The notes: generated by a model from the sequence alone, not told the origin. A stretch of 64,000 nt of DNA from Streptomyces sp. AM 2-1-1 (GCF_029167645.1 NZ_CP119147.1:5164501-5228500); one strand, 5' to 3'. Positions 34,354 to 43,360 are shown, counted from the first letter of the stretch. Numbers and translations: made by a program.

Positions 34354-35265
34354 TCACTCACCGGTGTCACTACTATCCGGCTTGGGGGAGGACCAAGTAC
34401 CTGTGGGGGTCCTCACTCCGCCGGGACCCTCGAATGTGACCTGGGCCTCGAAGGAGGCGCGCCGCGTCGCGCGGCGCAGCGCCCGCAGCAGCACCGGTCC
34501 CACGGTGAGCGTCAGCACCACGGTCAGGGCCGCCCGGCCCAGGTCCCAGCCGAGCGAGGTGGTCACGCAGTACGCCAGGAACCGCACCAGGTTCTCGTGC
34601 ACCGGGTCGCCCGCCACGAAGGAGATCCCCGAGCCCAGGCCGGGCACGATCGTCCAGCCGTAGAGGTTCATCACCGTGCCGTAGAGCAGGGAGGCGAGCG
34701 CCCCGTACCCGGCGAGCAGGGCCGTCTCCGCCCGGCCGCGCAGCCGCTCCGGCGCCGGCAGGAGCCCCGCGCCCATGGTGAACCAGGCCATCGACAGCAT
34801 CTGGAACGGCATCCACGGCCCCACCCCACCGGTGAGCAGCGCCGACGCGAACATGGTCACCGCGCCCAGTACGAAGCCGAAACCGGGCCCCAGCACCCGC
34901 CCGCTGAGCACCATCAGGAAGAACATCGGTTCCAGCCCGGCCGTCCCGGCGCCCAGCGGGCGCAGGGCGGCGCCGACCGCCGCGAGCACCCCGAGCATCG
35001 CGACCGCCTTCGCGTCCAGGCCGGCGTCCGCGATCGTCGCCACGGCCACCGCCACCAGCAGCGGCAGCAGCGCGCCGAAGAGCCAGGGGGCGTCCGCCGC
35101 GTGCGCGGTGCCGAACGCGGGCCCGGCGAGCAACGGCCACCCGAAGGCCGCCACCCCCACCGCGCCGACCAGCACCAGCGCCGCTACCGAACGCGGGCCC
35201 AGCCGGATGGGCCGGCTCCGCCGGATGTCCCGTTCGGGCCGCCCGGTCCGTGGATGGCCCGTCAC
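34354..35265 (-). CDS. ECF transporter substrate-binding (S) component
   Basis: A 303-residue membrane protein from a GTG at 35265 that overlaps the ATPase stop (GTGA). About six helices are visible ('SVAALVLVGAVGVAAFGWPLLAG', 'WLFGALLPLLVAVAVATIAD', 'GRVLGPGFGFVLGAVTMFASALL', 'FLAYCVTTSLGWDLGRAALTVVLTLTVGPVLL'). The 'LMVLSGRVLGPGFGFVLGA' loop is typical of group-II S components. It is the last gene of a five-gene operon with EcfA, EcfT and two surface proteins. The cobalamin riboswitch-like leader suggests the substrate is cobalamin or a related corrinoid (inference). Confidence 0.87.
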   Translation of the reverse strand: MTGHPRTGRPERDIRRSRPIRLGPRSVAALVLVGAVGVAAFGWPLLAGPAFGTAHAADAPWLFGALLPLLVAVAVATIADAGLDAKAVAMLGVLAAVGAALRPLGAGTAGLEPMFFLMVLSGRVLGPGFGFVLGAVTMFASALLTGGVGPWMPFQMLSMAWFTMGAGLLPAPERLRGRAETALLAGYGALASLLYGTVMNLYGWTIVPGLGSGISFVAGDPVHENLVRFLAYCVTTSLGWDLGRAALTVVLTLTVGPVLLRALRRATRRASFEAQVTFEGPGGVRTPTGTWSSPKPDSSDTGE

Positions 35266-37034
35266 AGGTCCGCCTCCAGGGCCGTGCGGACCTGGCTCAC
35301 GGTCAGCCACTCCTGCGGGGCGAGGACCTTCGCCGTCTGCGGGGCGTACGCGGGGGAGGAGACCACCACCTGCCCGGTCGGGCCGTCCGCGACGACCTCC
35401 CCGCCGGCCAGGATCACCACCCGGTGCGCCAGCTCCGCCGCCAGCTCCACGTCGTGCGTGGCCAGCACGATCGCGTGGCCGTCGGCCGCCAGCTCGCGCA
35501 GCACGTCCACCAGCCGGGCCTTCGCCGCGTAGTCGAGCCCCCGGGTCGGCTCGTCCAGCAGGATGAGCGGCGGCCGGGCGGTCAGGACGAGGGCGAGTGC
35601 CAGGGTCAGCCGCTGGCCCTCGGAGAGGTCACGGGGATGGGTGGCGTCGGGCACACCCGGGAGCAGCCGGGAGACGATGGCCCGGCAGCTGCCCGCCGGG
35701 GCACCGGCGTCGGCGTCGGCCGCCGCGCACTCGGCGGCGACCGTCTCCGCGTACAGCAGATCGCGTGGCTCCTGCGGCACCAGCCCGACCCGGCGCACCA
35801 TCGTGCGCGGGTCCGTGCGGGACGGTTCCAGTCCGCCCACCCGGACCCGTCCGGCGGTGGGCGGGACCATGCCCACGAGCGCGCCGAGCAGGGTCGACTT
35901 CCCGGCGCCGTTGCGGCCCATCAGGGCCACCGCCTCCCCGGCCCGCACCTCCAGGGTCACCGCGCGCAGCGCCTCCACCCGGCCGCGCCGCACACCGAGG
36001 GCCTCGACGTGCGCCAGAGGGCCGGCGGTGTCCGCGGCCCGCCCGGCCGGAACGGACGGAGCGGCCGGGCGGGCACGCCGGAGCCCGAGGAACCCGGAGC
36101 GCGGCGCGGGCGCCGGCGGAGGACTCCCCGAAGCACGCAGGTGTGCGCCGTCCACGCCGGGCGCGGGAGGCGTGCGACGCCCCGGACCCGCGGGCGGCGG
36201 GGCCGGCAGGGGCGACCGGGCGGCCAGCCGCTCCCGCAGCCCGCCCGCCCGTCGCCGTGCGTCCCGTACGGAGAGCGGCAGCGGGTCCCAGCCCGCCAGC
36301 AGCCCCAGTTCGGCGACGGGCGGCCGGACCGGCGAGACGGCCATGATCTCGGCCGGCATCCCCACGACCGGCGCGGCCCCCGGCGCGGGCAGCAGCACGA
36401 CCCGGTCCGCGTACTGCACCACGCGCTCCAGCCGGTGCTCGGCCATCAGCACGGTCGTGCCCAGGTCGTGCACGAGTCGCTGGAGCACCGCGAGGACCTC
36501 CTCGGCCGCGGCCGGGTCCAGCGCGGAGGTCGGCTCGTCGAGCACCAGCACCTTCGGGTGCGGGGTCAGCACCGAACCGATCGCGACCCGCTGGCGCTGG
36601 CCCCCGGAGAGGGTGGCGATCGGCCGGTCCCGCAGCTCCGCCAGCCCCAGCAGATCCAGGGTCTCCTCCACCCGGCGGCGCATCACGTCCGGGGCGAGCC
36701 CCAACGACTCCATGCCGTAGGCGAGTTCGTCCTCGACGGTGTCGGTGACGAAGTGCGCGGACGGATCCTGGCCCACCGTCCCCACCAGATCGGCGAGTTC
36801 GCGCGGCTTGTGGGTGCGCGTGTCCCGCCCGTCGACCGTGACCCGGCCGCTCAGCGTCCCGCCGGTGAAGTGCGGCACGAGCCCCGGCACCGCGCCGAGC
36901 AGCGTCGACTTGCCGACCCCGGAAGGGCCGACGAGCAGCACCAGCTCGCCCTCCGGCACCGTCAGATCGACCCCCGACAGGGTGGGCCCGGCCGCGCCCT
37001 CGTACCGCAGGGAGACCTGCTCGAACCGGATCAC
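35262..37034 (-). CDS. fused double ATPase of an ECF transporter
   Basis: A 590-residue protein with two ABC ATPase domains in one chain. Domain 1 (~1-235): Walker A 'GPSGVGKST', signature 'LSGGQRQRV', Walker B 'VLVLDEPTSALD'. Domain 2 (~340-560): Walker A 'GRNGAGKST', signature 'LSEGQRLTL', Walker B 'LILLDEPTRGLD'. A Pro/Ala-rich linker joins them. GAAGGAGAG precedes the GTG at 37034, which overlaps the EcfT stop (GTGA). EcfA1 and EcfA2 are usually separate; actinobacteria often fuse them. It powers the EcfT/EcfS importer. Confidence 0.92.
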   Translation of the reverse strand: MIRFEQVSLRYEGAAGPTLSGVDLTVPEGELVLLVGPSGVGKSTLLGAVPGLVPHFTGGTLSGRVTVDGRDTRTHKPRELADLVGTVGQDPSAHFVTDTVEDELAYGMESLGLAPDVMRRRVEETLDLLGLAELRDRPIATLSGGQRQRVAIGSVLTPHPKVLVLDEPTSALDPAAAEEVLAVLQRLVHDLGTTVLMAEHRLERVVQYADRVVLLPAPGAAPVVGMPAEIMAVSPVRPPVAELGLLAGWDPLPLSVRDARRRAGGLRERLAARSPLPAPPPAGPGRRTPPAPGVDGAHLRASGSPPPAPAPRSGFLGLRRARPAAPSVPAGRAADTAGPLAHVEALGVRRGRVEALRAVTLEVRAGEAVALMGRNGAGKSTLLGALVGMVPPTAGRVRVGGLEPSRTDPRTMVRRVGLVPQEPRDLLYAETVAAECAAADADAGAPAGSCRAIVSRLLPGVPDATHPRDLSEGQRLTLALALVLTARPPLILLDEPTRGLDYAAKARLVDVLRELAADGHAIVLATHDVELAAELAHRVVILAGGEVVADGPTGQVVVSSPAYAPQTAKVLAPQEWLTVSQVRTALEADL

Positions 37035-38167
37035 GGACTCTCCTTCGGATACGGCGGTACGGGGGCGACGAACGCGGGCAGCAGCCCCACCAGGACCCCC
37101 GCCGCGGGCCACAGCGGCAGCACCGGCGGGGTGGGCGGTACGACACCGGGCCGCAGCGCCGCCGGGTCGACGGCGCCGGCCCGGACCATCGCGGCGGCCA
37201 CCAGCACGCCCGAGCCGGCCACCAGCCACGCCCGCACCCCCCACCGGTCGGGCCGGTAGCGGGTGCGCACCGAACGCCGTCCGCCGAGGCGCAGCCCGGC
37301 CATCGCCGCGAGGAGCCCCGCCAGCAGCAGCGGCAGCCCGTAGAGGGCGCCCTCGGCGGCGAGCAGCCCGTACGTGCCGGCGCACACCCCCAACAGGCCG
37401 CCGAGGGTGAGGACGTTCGTGGTGCGCCGGACCCGGGCCGGCACGTGGGCGGTCCGCCCGTACCCGCGCGCGTCCATCGAGGCGGCCACCGCCACCGACC
37501 GCTCCAGCGCACCCTCCAGCACCGGCAGGCCGATCTGCGCGACCGCCCGGATCCCGCCGGTGGGACGGCCCCGCAGCCGCCGGGCGGTGCGCAGCCGCGC
37601 CACGTCTGCGACCATGTTCGGCGCGAACGTCATGGCGACGACGACCGCCACCCCGGCCTCGTAGAGCGCTCCGGGCAGCGACTTCAGCAACCGGGCGGGA
37701 CTGGCGAGGGAGTTGGCGGCGCCGACACAGATCAGCAGGGCGGCCATCCGCGCCCCGTCGTACCACGCGAAGAGCATCTGCTCCCCGGTCACCCGGCCGC
37801 CGATCCGGACGCCCCGCGCCCAGCCGGGCAGCGGCACCTCCGGGAGGGTGAAGAGGGTGTGGGTGCCCGGGATCGAGGACCCGAGGAACGCCGAGAACAG
37901 CAGCCGCACCCCGACGACGAAGAGCCCCAGCTTGACGAAGGCCGCGTACGAACGGGCCCACGGCGCGTCCGTACGGCGGGCGGCGACCACGAAGCCCGCC
38001 ACCCCCACGAGCAGCCCGAGAAGCAGCGGATTGGTGGTACGGGACGCGGCGGTCGCCAGCCCCAGCGCCCACAGCCACCACGCGCCGGCGGGCAGCGCGT
38101 TGCTCCGGTGCGCCCCGGGCGCGCGCAGACCGCGCACGCGCCCCACCGAGGCGGAGGTACGGCTCAT
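37031..38167 (-). CDS. ECF transporter transmembrane (T) component
   Basis: A 378-residue CbiQ/EcfT-family protein. It shows the hydrophobic N-terminus 'LPAGAWWLWALGLATAASRTTNPL' and the coupling-helix motifs 'ERSVAVAASMDARGYGR' (A-R-G form) near residue 230, with a further C-terminal membrane domain ('LPLLLAGLLAAMAGLRLGG', 'LPLWPAAGVLVGLLPAF'). Start and stop overlap the neighbours by four bases on both sides (ATGA and GTGA), so the operon is tightly coupled. It links the ATPases to the S component. Confidence 0.9.
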   Translation of the reverse strand: MSRTSASVGRVRGLRAPGAHRSNALPAGAWWLWALGLATAASRTTNPLLLGLLVGVAGFVVAARRTDAPWARSYAAFVKLGLFVVGVRLLFSAFLGSSIPGTHTLFTLPEVPLPGWARGVRIGGRVTGEQMLFAWYDGARMAALLICVGAANSLASPARLLKSLPGALYEAGVAVVVAMTFAPNMVADVARLRTARRLRGRPTGGIRAVAQIGLPVLEGALERSVAVAASMDARGYGRTAHVPARVRRTTNVLTLGGLLGVCAGTYGLLAAEGALYGLPLLLAGLLAAMAGLRLGGRRSVRTRYRPDRWGVRAWLVAGSGVLVAAAMVRAGAVDPAALRPGVVPPTPPVLPLWPAAGVLVGLLPAFVAPVPPYPKESP

Positions 38168-38901
38168 CGCCGGCGGCGCGCCCGGAGGACACCCGCCGCG
38201 CCGAGGACCAGAACGGCACCGATGCCGGCGAGGACACCCACCGCGGGGCCACCGCCGTCACCGTCCGCCGGTGCGGCGGCGGAGGACGCCGGGGCGGTCG
38301 CGCTCCCGGACGCCGTGGCGGTGGACGCGGGCGGGGCGTCGCCCGCGTCGCCGGCGATCTGCTCGCCGCAACCGGACACCGGGTAACCCGAGATGGCGCA
38401 GAGCAGCGCGGCACTGTCGTACCGCAGCGGCTTGGCGACCGACGCCAGCGCGTCGGCGGTGCTCGCGTCCGGGGCGACCCGGGCACAGGCGGTGCGCGGC
38501 GCGGGCGGGCGCTCACCGGCGGGGGCGTCTGCCGCCGTTCCGGGGTCGATGACCAGCGCGACGCGCTTGCCGCCGTCCTTCACGGGGGTGTCCCCGCAGA
38601 CGGCGGCGAAGTCGGGGGTCCGGCGCGGCCGGGCCGCGTCGCCGGAGTCCTCGCTCACCGAGAACCGGAAGCCCTGCACCGCCCCGTCCCCGGGCCGGAC
38701 GAGCGAGGGCCCCTGGGTGGCGTACGTCCAGCGGGAACCGTCGCCCTCCCAGAACGACCAGTAGCGGTACCCGGCCGCCTGCGCGGTGCCCGCGGCGCAG
38801 AGCGACACGGCCGCCGCGAGCGCCGTCAGCAGGGCGAGGGCCGCCGCACGGCGGACGCCCGCCCCGCCCGGGTACCGGAGCCGGGCCCATCGCCCGGTCA
38901 C
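38164..38901 (-). CDS. SCO2322-family surface protein
   Basis: A 245-residue protein from a GTG at 38901 overlapping the previous stop. Signal peptide: 'AAALALLTALAAAVSLCAAGTAQAA'. The mature start 'GYRYWSFWEGDGSRWTYATQGPS' and 'GAVQGFRFSVSED' are the SCO2322-family pattern. A Ser/Ala-rich linker then leads to a C-terminal helix 'GVLAGIGAVLVLGAAGVL' plus RARRRR, anchoring it in the membrane with the domain outside. Only four Cys. It is encoded between an alpha/alpha-barrel surface protein and the ECF genes, so a role in ligand capture is likely but unproven. Confidence 0.87.
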   Translation of the reverse strand: MTGRWARLRYPGGAGVRRAAALALLTALAAAVSLCAAGTAQAAGYRYWSFWEGDGSRWTYATQGPSLVRPGDGAVQGFRFSVSEDSGDAARPRRTPDFAAVCGDTPVKDGGKRVALVIDPGTAADAPAGERPPAPRTACARVAPDASTADALASVAKPLRYDSAALLCAISGYPVSGCGEQIAGDAGDAPPASTATASGSATAPASSAAAPADGDGGGPAVGVLAGIGAVLVLGAAGVLRARRRR

Positions 38902-40172
38902 CGGCCGGCGTCCTTGGCCTTGCGCCGGCTGCTGAGCAGGAAGCCGATGCCCGCACCGACGGCGAGGCCGACGCCCACCATCCACCACACGCCGACGCCG
39001 GAGCTGCCGGTGGAGGCGGCGGCGGGCTGCGCGCCGGTCGGGGTGGGGGAGGGGAGCGCGGTGGCGGCCGGCGCCGGGCCGGTCGCGTTGAGCCGGGCGA
39101 CGAGGTCGGTGCCGCCGAAGTCGCGGGCGTCGGTGCCGGTGGCGTGCGCCGCGAGGATCAGCTGCGCGTACGCGGCCGGCCCGGACTGCTCCGCCCACGC
39201 TCCGGAGTTCTTCTCCAGCCAGGCCACGGCGGACGCGGCCTTGTCGCGGTGGCCGGAGGCGGCCAGCGCCACGACGGCGTCGGCGGTGTTGCCGAAGTCG
39301 GGCTGCGGCGTGGTGGTGTCGGAGCCCGGCATGGGCGCCTGGTCGAGGTGGCCGGAGCCGGCGAGCGCGGCGGTCAGCCAGTGCGCGCCGTTCTGCGCGG
39401 TCTGTTCGGCGGTGAGACCGGTGCCCGGGGTGCAGGCGGGGGCCGTGCCGGCGTTGGAGCTGCCGGCCGCCAGGCCCTTGCCCATGGTGCCGAGCACCGC
39501 GGCCGCCGTGGCGTCCGCGTTGGCGACGAGCGCGCCCTTCTTGTCCGGCTGGTAGGCGAACGCGCCACCGTCCTCGCCGCCGCACGGCAGCGCGAGGCCG
39601 CGCAGCAGGTCGTACGGGGTGTGCCCGGCCGGGGACGTCATGTCGGCCAGCTTCTTGCCGGCCCGCGCGAAGGCGCCGACGACCACAGCGGTCGAGTTCG
39701 CGTCGCTGGGGCTGCCGGCGGAGTATCCCCAGCCGCCGTCGTCGTTCTGCACCGACGCCAGCCAGTCGATGGCGTTCTCCACGGCCGGCTTCTCACCGGT
39801 CAGCTCGGCCAGTGCCTGCACGGCGGCGGCGGTGGCGTTGGTGTCCGCCGTCGTCGACGCGTCGCAGGGCTCGCGGACGTCGCGGTAGGAGGCGAAGGCA
39901 CCGCTGTCGCACTGCTGGCGCCTCAGCCAGTCCACCGCCTCGACGGACGGGGTGACGTACTCGATCTTCTGGGCCAGGAAGGCCAGCGACTGCCGCCAGA
40001 CGCCGTCGTACGTCGGGTCGGAGGTGCCGTAGAGCCCGGCGTGCGGGTCGGCGGGCACGGCGGCGGAGACGGACGGCGACGGACTCGGGGAGGCCGCCGT
40101 CGCCGCCGGGGCGGCGAACGCCAGGAGCACGGCGGTGGTCGCGAGCGCGGCTGCGCTGCGGCGTACGGTCAT
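38898..40172 (-). CDS. surface-anchored prenyltransferase/squalene-oxidase-repeat protein (possible corrinoid binder)
   Basis: A 424-residue protein. It has a signal peptide ('AALATTAVLLAFAAPAATAAS'), then alpha-alpha repeats of the squalene-cyclase type ('AVDWLRRQQCDSGAFASYRD', 'AIDWLASVQNDDGGWGYSAG', 'AVAWLEKNSGAWAEQSG'). A Ser/Pro-rich linker and a C-terminal anchor ('WWMVGVGLAVGAGIGFLLSSRRK') follow. It lacks the DxDD acid motif of cyclases. The alpha6/alpha6 fold is also that of the cobalamin-binding domain of animal transcobalamin/intrinsic factor. With an ECF importer and a probable B12 riboswitch, it may bind corrinoid outside the cell (inference). First gene of the operon. Confidence 0.85.
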   Translation of the reverse strand: MTVRRSAAALATTAVLLAFAAPAATAASPSPSPSVSAAVPADPHAGLYGTSDPTYDGVWRQSLAFLAQKIEYVTPSVEAVDWLRRQQCDSGAFASYRDVREPCDASTTADTNATAAAVQALAELTGEKPAVENAIDWLASVQNDDGGWGYSAGSPSDANSTAVVVGAFARAGKKLADMTSPAGHTPYDLLRGLALPCGGEDGGAFAYQPDKKGALVANADATAAAVLGTMGKGLAAGSSNAGTAPACTPGTGLTAEQTAQNGAHWLTAALAGSGHLDQAPMPGSDTTTPQPDFGNTADAVVALAASGHRDKAASAVAWLEKNSGAWAEQSGPAAYAQLILAAHATGTDARDFGGTDLVARLNATGPAPAATALPSPTPTGAQPAAASTGSSGVGVWWMVGVGLAVGAGIGFLLSSRRKAKDAGR

Positions 40173-40204
40173 GACGGGCGAGGGCCTCTCCTGCGGGGGC
40201 CGGT

Positions 40205-40420
40205 CGCGGGCACGCGACCGTGCCGGACTCGGCTCCGTCCGTTGCGACGGATTGCGGGCCACCGGACCTCCCGGCGGCATCGGTCGTTCGCACCCGCGCA
40301 CCGGATTCCGCCCGGTGGGCGGGCGGCTCGCGGACGGCGACGGCCCGGTGGGAACCGGAGCCGTGCGGGGAGCCGCGACCGGTTTCGCGCCGGCTTCCTC
40401 GTGAGGGCGAGATGAACGAC
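40205..40420 (-). promoter_or_regulatory. probable cobalamin (AdoCbl) riboswitch
   Basis: The minus-strand leader of the ECF operon reads GAGGAAGCCGG-CG-CGAAACCGG-TCGCGG-CTCCCCGC, close to the Rfam cobalamin core (GGGAA-cCGGUG-aAAuCCgg-gC-G-CCCCGC). A paired GCCGCCC/GGGCGG element with trailing GGAATC lies near 40300-40335, and CCGAGTCCGGCACGG near 40221-40235 resembles the 3' 'cGAGUCaGGA-ACC' block. A -10 box TAGAGT (40432-40427) would start the transcript near 40420, giving a ~250-nt leader. The first half fits well; the later paired regions are less certain. Confidence 0.68.
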
Positions 40421-40482
40421 GGGTTCACTCTACCGGGGGAGTGCGTGCCCCCTTCGAGGCCGGTCTCCCGCGGGGGCGGAGC

Positions 40483-41088
40483 TCACGGACCGGTGGCCGG
40501 GGGGTCGAGCAGCCGGCAGACCGTCTCGATGTCGGTCCGCACCTGCGCGGCCGGGGCACGGCCGGACAGCCAGCAGGTGAGGGTGGCGTGCCAGGTGTGC
40601 TCGACCACCCGTACCGCAGACGCCTGCCCGGCGTCCGGTTCCGGCCACCCGGCCGCGTCCAGGACGATCTCCGTCACCAGCAGTGAGACCGCGTCCACCT
40701 CGGTGCTCACACTGCGGTCCGCGGACGTCAGCGCCCGCAACATGGCGTCCGCGAGTTCCGGTTCGCGCCGCAGGGCCCCGAAGGCGCGCAGCAGGGTCGC
40801 GGCGGCCCGCTCACCGGCGGTCTCCCCGGCGGGCGGGCGGTCCGCCAGCGTGGTGCGCAGCAGCCGCAGCCGGTCGTGCAGGGTGGCGACCAGCAGGTGC
40901 GACTTGGACGGGAAGTAGCGGTAGAGCGTGCCGAGGGCGACGCCGGCGGCCTCCGCGACCTCGCGCATCTGCACGGCCTCGAAGCCGCCCCGCCCGGCCA
41001 GCTCGGCGGTGGCGTCGAGGATGCGGACGCGCCGGGCCCGCTGGCCCGGGGTGAGGGGGAGCGCGGGCGGCCGGGCGTCAGCGGTCAT
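40483..41088 (-). CDS. KstR-like TetR-family repressor
   Basis: A 201-residue TetR protein. The helix-turn-helix is 'FEAVQMREVAEAAGVALGTLYRYFPSK', with the VQMR..A..A.VA.GTLYRYFPSK.HLLV pattern of KstR-type lipid/sterol regulators. The ligand domain continues 'MLRALTSADRSVSTEVDAV' and 'HATLTCWLSGRA', again KstR-like. It diverges from the glycosyltransferase operon across 160 bp containing an exact TnnAACnnGTTnnA palindrome, so it probably represses itself and that operon in response to an acyl- or sterol-CoA-like ligand. Confidence 0.85.
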   Translation of the reverse strand: MTADARPPALPLTPGQRARRVRILDATAELAGRGGFEAVQMREVAEAAGVALGTLYRYFPSKSHLLVATLHDRLRLLRTTLADRPPAGETAGERAAATLLRAFGALRREPELADAMLRALTSADRSVSTEVDAVSLLVTEIVLDAAGWPEPDAGQASAVRVVEHTWHATLTCWLSGRAPAAQVRTDIETVCRLLDPPATGP

Positions 41089-41182
41089 GAGTCCCCTCCG
41101 TGCCGTGGCGTGAATCACCTGGTCCGCTCGTCACACCGACGCTACCTGCCGGTAGATTCGATCCCTATTGGACGGGCCGGTC

Positions 41183-41196
41183 TGAAACTTGTTCCA
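41183..41196. promoter_or_regulatory. KstR-type operator TGAAACTTGTTCCA
   Basis: Fits TnnAACnnGTTnnA, the 14-bp KstR-binding palindrome defined in mycobacteria, at every fixed position. It lies midway between the divergent KstR-like regulator and the glycosyltransferase gene. Confidence 0.7.
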
Positions 41197-41250
41197 GATT
41201 ATCGGCAGCGGTTACGCTCCGGCGAAACGCAGTGACGAAGGGGGCCGGGA

Positions 41251-42564
41251 GTGACCGCCGAGGCCATGGAGACGGACCCCAGCGCGGGACACGACACCTC
41301 CGCGCGGGTGGACGAGCGCCCGTTGCGGATCGCCCTCCTCACGTACAAGGGCAACCCCTTCTGCGGGGGACAGGGCGTCTACGTGCGCCACCTCGGCCGC
41401 GAACTGGCCCGCCTGGGCCACAGCGTCGAAGTGATCGGCGCCCAGCCCTACCCGGTGCTCGACGAAGGCGTCCCGCTCACCGAACTGCCCAGCCTCGACC
41501 TCTACCGGCAGCCCGACCCGTTCCGGACGCCCGGGTGGGGCGAGTACCGCGACTGGGTCGACCTCGCCGAAGTCGCCACCATGTGGACCGGCGGCTTCCC
41601 CGAGCCCCTCACGTTCTCGCTGCGGGCCGGACGTCATCTGCGCTCCCGGCGCGGCGACTTCGACGTCGTCCACGACAACCAGACGCTGGGTTACGGGCTC
41701 CTCGGCGACCTCGGCGCCCCGCTCGTCACCACCATCCACCACCCCATCACCGTCGACCGCCGGCTCGACCTGGCCGCCGCCCCCACCCGGCTCCGCGCCC
41801 TCTCCGTACGCCGCTGGTACGGCTTCACCCGCATGCAGAAGCGGGTCGCCCGCCGGCTGCCCCACGTCCTCACCGTCTCCGGCTCCTCCCGCCAGGAGAT
41901 CGTCGACGACCTCGGGGTGCGCCCCGACCGCGTCGACGTCGTCCACATCGGCGCCGACACCGACCTCTGGTCGCCCGACCCCTCGGTCCCCGAGGTGCCG
42001 GGACGGATCGTCACCACCTCCAGCGCCGACGTCCCCCTCAAGGGGCTCGTCCACCTCGTGGAGGCGCTCGGCAAGGTCCGGGCCGGCCACCCCGGCGCCC
42101 ACCTCGTCGTCGTCGGCAGGCGCGCCGAGGACGGGCCCGTCGCCCGGGCCATCGAACGCCTCGGCCTGGCGGGCGCCGTCGAGTTCGTCAAGGGCATCAG
42201 CGACGCCGAACTCGTCGACCTGGTGCGCGGCGCCCAGGTCGCCTGCGTCCCCTCGCTCTACGAGGGCTTCTCGCTGCCCGCCGCCGAGGCTATGGCCACC
42301 GGCACCCCGCTCGTCGCCACCACCGGCGGCGCGATCCCCGAGGTCACCGGCCGCGACGGGGAGAGCTGCCTCGCCGTGCCGCCCGGCGACCCCGACGCCC
42401 TCGCGGGCGCCCTCACCCGGCTGCTCGACGACCCCGAGCTGCGGGCCCGGCTCGGCGCGGCCGGCCGCGCCCGGGTGCTGGCCCGCTTCACCTGGGCCAG
42501 AGCGGCGGCCGGCACCGCCGACCTCTACCGCCGGGCCATCGCCGCCCGAGGGGCGCGCACGTGA
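41251..42564 (+). CDS. GT4-family glycosyltransferase
   Basis: A 437-residue GT-B enzyme: 'LRIALLTYKGNPFCGGQGVYVRHLGRELARLGHSV' at the acceptor side, 'VHIGADTDLW', 'GLVHLVEALGKVRAGHPGAHL' and the donor motif 'CVPSLYEGFSLPAAEAMATGTPLVAT' (E-x7-E). AAGGGGG lies seven bases before the GTG. It is the first gene of an operon with a methyltransferase and a prenyltransferase-fold protein, under the KstR-type operator. It probably glycosylates a lipid or envelope acceptor; the specificity is unknown. Confidence 0.9.
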   Translation: MTAEAMETDPSAGHDTSARVDERPLRIALLTYKGNPFCGGQGVYVRHLGRELARLGHSVEVIGAQPYPVLDEGVPLTELPSLDLYRQPDPFRTPGWGEYRDWVDLAEVATMWTGGFPEPLTFSLRAGRHLRSRRGDFDVVHDNQTLGYGLLGDLGAPLVTTIHHPITVDRRLDLAAAPTRLRALSVRRWYGFTRMQKRVARRLPHVLTVSGSSRQEIVDDLGVRPDRVDVVHIGADTDLWSPDPSVPEVPGRIVTTSSADVPLKGLVHLVEALGKVRAGHPGAHLVVVGRRAEDGPVARAIERLGLAGAVEFVKGISDAELVDLVRGAQVACVPSLYEGFSLPAAEAMATGTPLVATTGGAIPEVTGRDGESCLAVPPGDPDALAGALTRLLDDPELRARLGAAGRARVLARFTWARAAAGTADLYRRAIAARGART

Positions 42565-42628
42565 CCTCGCCCCCCTCCACCGCCGACCGTGCCCCCGCCC
42601 GTACCACCGACCTCGAAGGCAGGCCCCC

Positions 42629-43360
42629 GTGCTGACCGTCGACTTCACCCGCTTCCCGCTCGCCGCCGGCGACCGTGTGCTCGATCTCGGCTGCGGCGCA
42701 GGCCGGCACGCCTTCGAGTGCTACCGGCGCGGTGCCCGGGTGGTGGCGCTGGACCAGAACGCCGAGGAGATCCGCGAGGTCGCCAGGTGGTTCGCCGCGA
42801 TGGAGTCCGAAGGCGAGGCACCGGCCGGCGCCACCGCCACCGCCATGGAGGGCGACGCCCTCAACCTGCCCTTCCCCGACGCCTCGTTCGACGTCGTCAT
42901 CATCTCCGAGGTGATGGAGCACATCCCCGACGACAAGGGCGTTCTCGCCGAGATGGTCCGCGTCCTCAAGCCGGGCGGCCGCATCGCGATCACCGTGCCC
43001 CGCTACGGCCCCGAGAAGGTCTGCTGGTCCCTCTCCGACGCGTACCACGAGGTCGAGGGCGGTCACATCCGGATCTACAAGGCCGACGAACTCCTCCGCA
43101 AGATCCGCGAAGCCGGCCTGAGGCCGTACGGCACCCACCACGCGCACGCCCTGCACGCGCCCTACTGGTGGCTCAAATGCGCCTTCGGCGTGGACAACGA
43201 CAAGGCCCTGCCGGTCCGCGCCTACCACAAGCTGCTGGTGTGGGACATCATGAAGAAGCCCGCCGTGACCCGGGTCGCCGAGCACCTGCTCAACCCGGTC
43301 GTCGGAAAGAGCTTCGTGGCGTACGCGACGAAGCCGCACCTCCCGAAGGCAGACGTGTGA
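42629..43360 (+). CDS. class I SAM-dependent methyltransferase
   Basis: A 243-residue Methyltransf_11-type enzyme. The SAM motif is 'VLDLGCGAGRHAFECYRRGA', post-I 'VVALDQNAEEI', motif II 'FDVVIISEVMEHIPDDKGVLAEMVRVLKPGG'. The C-terminal part is basic with 'HAPYWWLKCAFG', a possible membrane or lipid contact. GTG start with AAGGCAGG upstream; its stop overlaps the next GTG (GTGA). The acceptor is probably the glycosyltransferase product or its precursor. Confidence 0.9.
   Translation: MLTVDFTRFPLAAGDRVLDLGCGAGRHAFECYRRGARVVALDQNAEEIREVARWFAAMESEGEAPAGATATAMEGDALNLPFPDASFDVVIISEVMEHIPDDKGVLAEMVRVLKPGGRIAITVPRYGPEKVCWSLSDAYHEVEGGHIRIYKADELLRKIREAGLRPYGTHHAHALHAPYWWLKCAFGVDNDKALPVRAYHKLLVWDIMKKPAVTRVAEHLLNPVVGKSFVAYATKPHLPKADV

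Noticed and set aside
35250..37259. Long plus-strand open frame opposite the ECF ATPase
   Set aside because: It lies antisense to Walker/signature motifs of a clear ABC ATPase and shows no conserved pattern.
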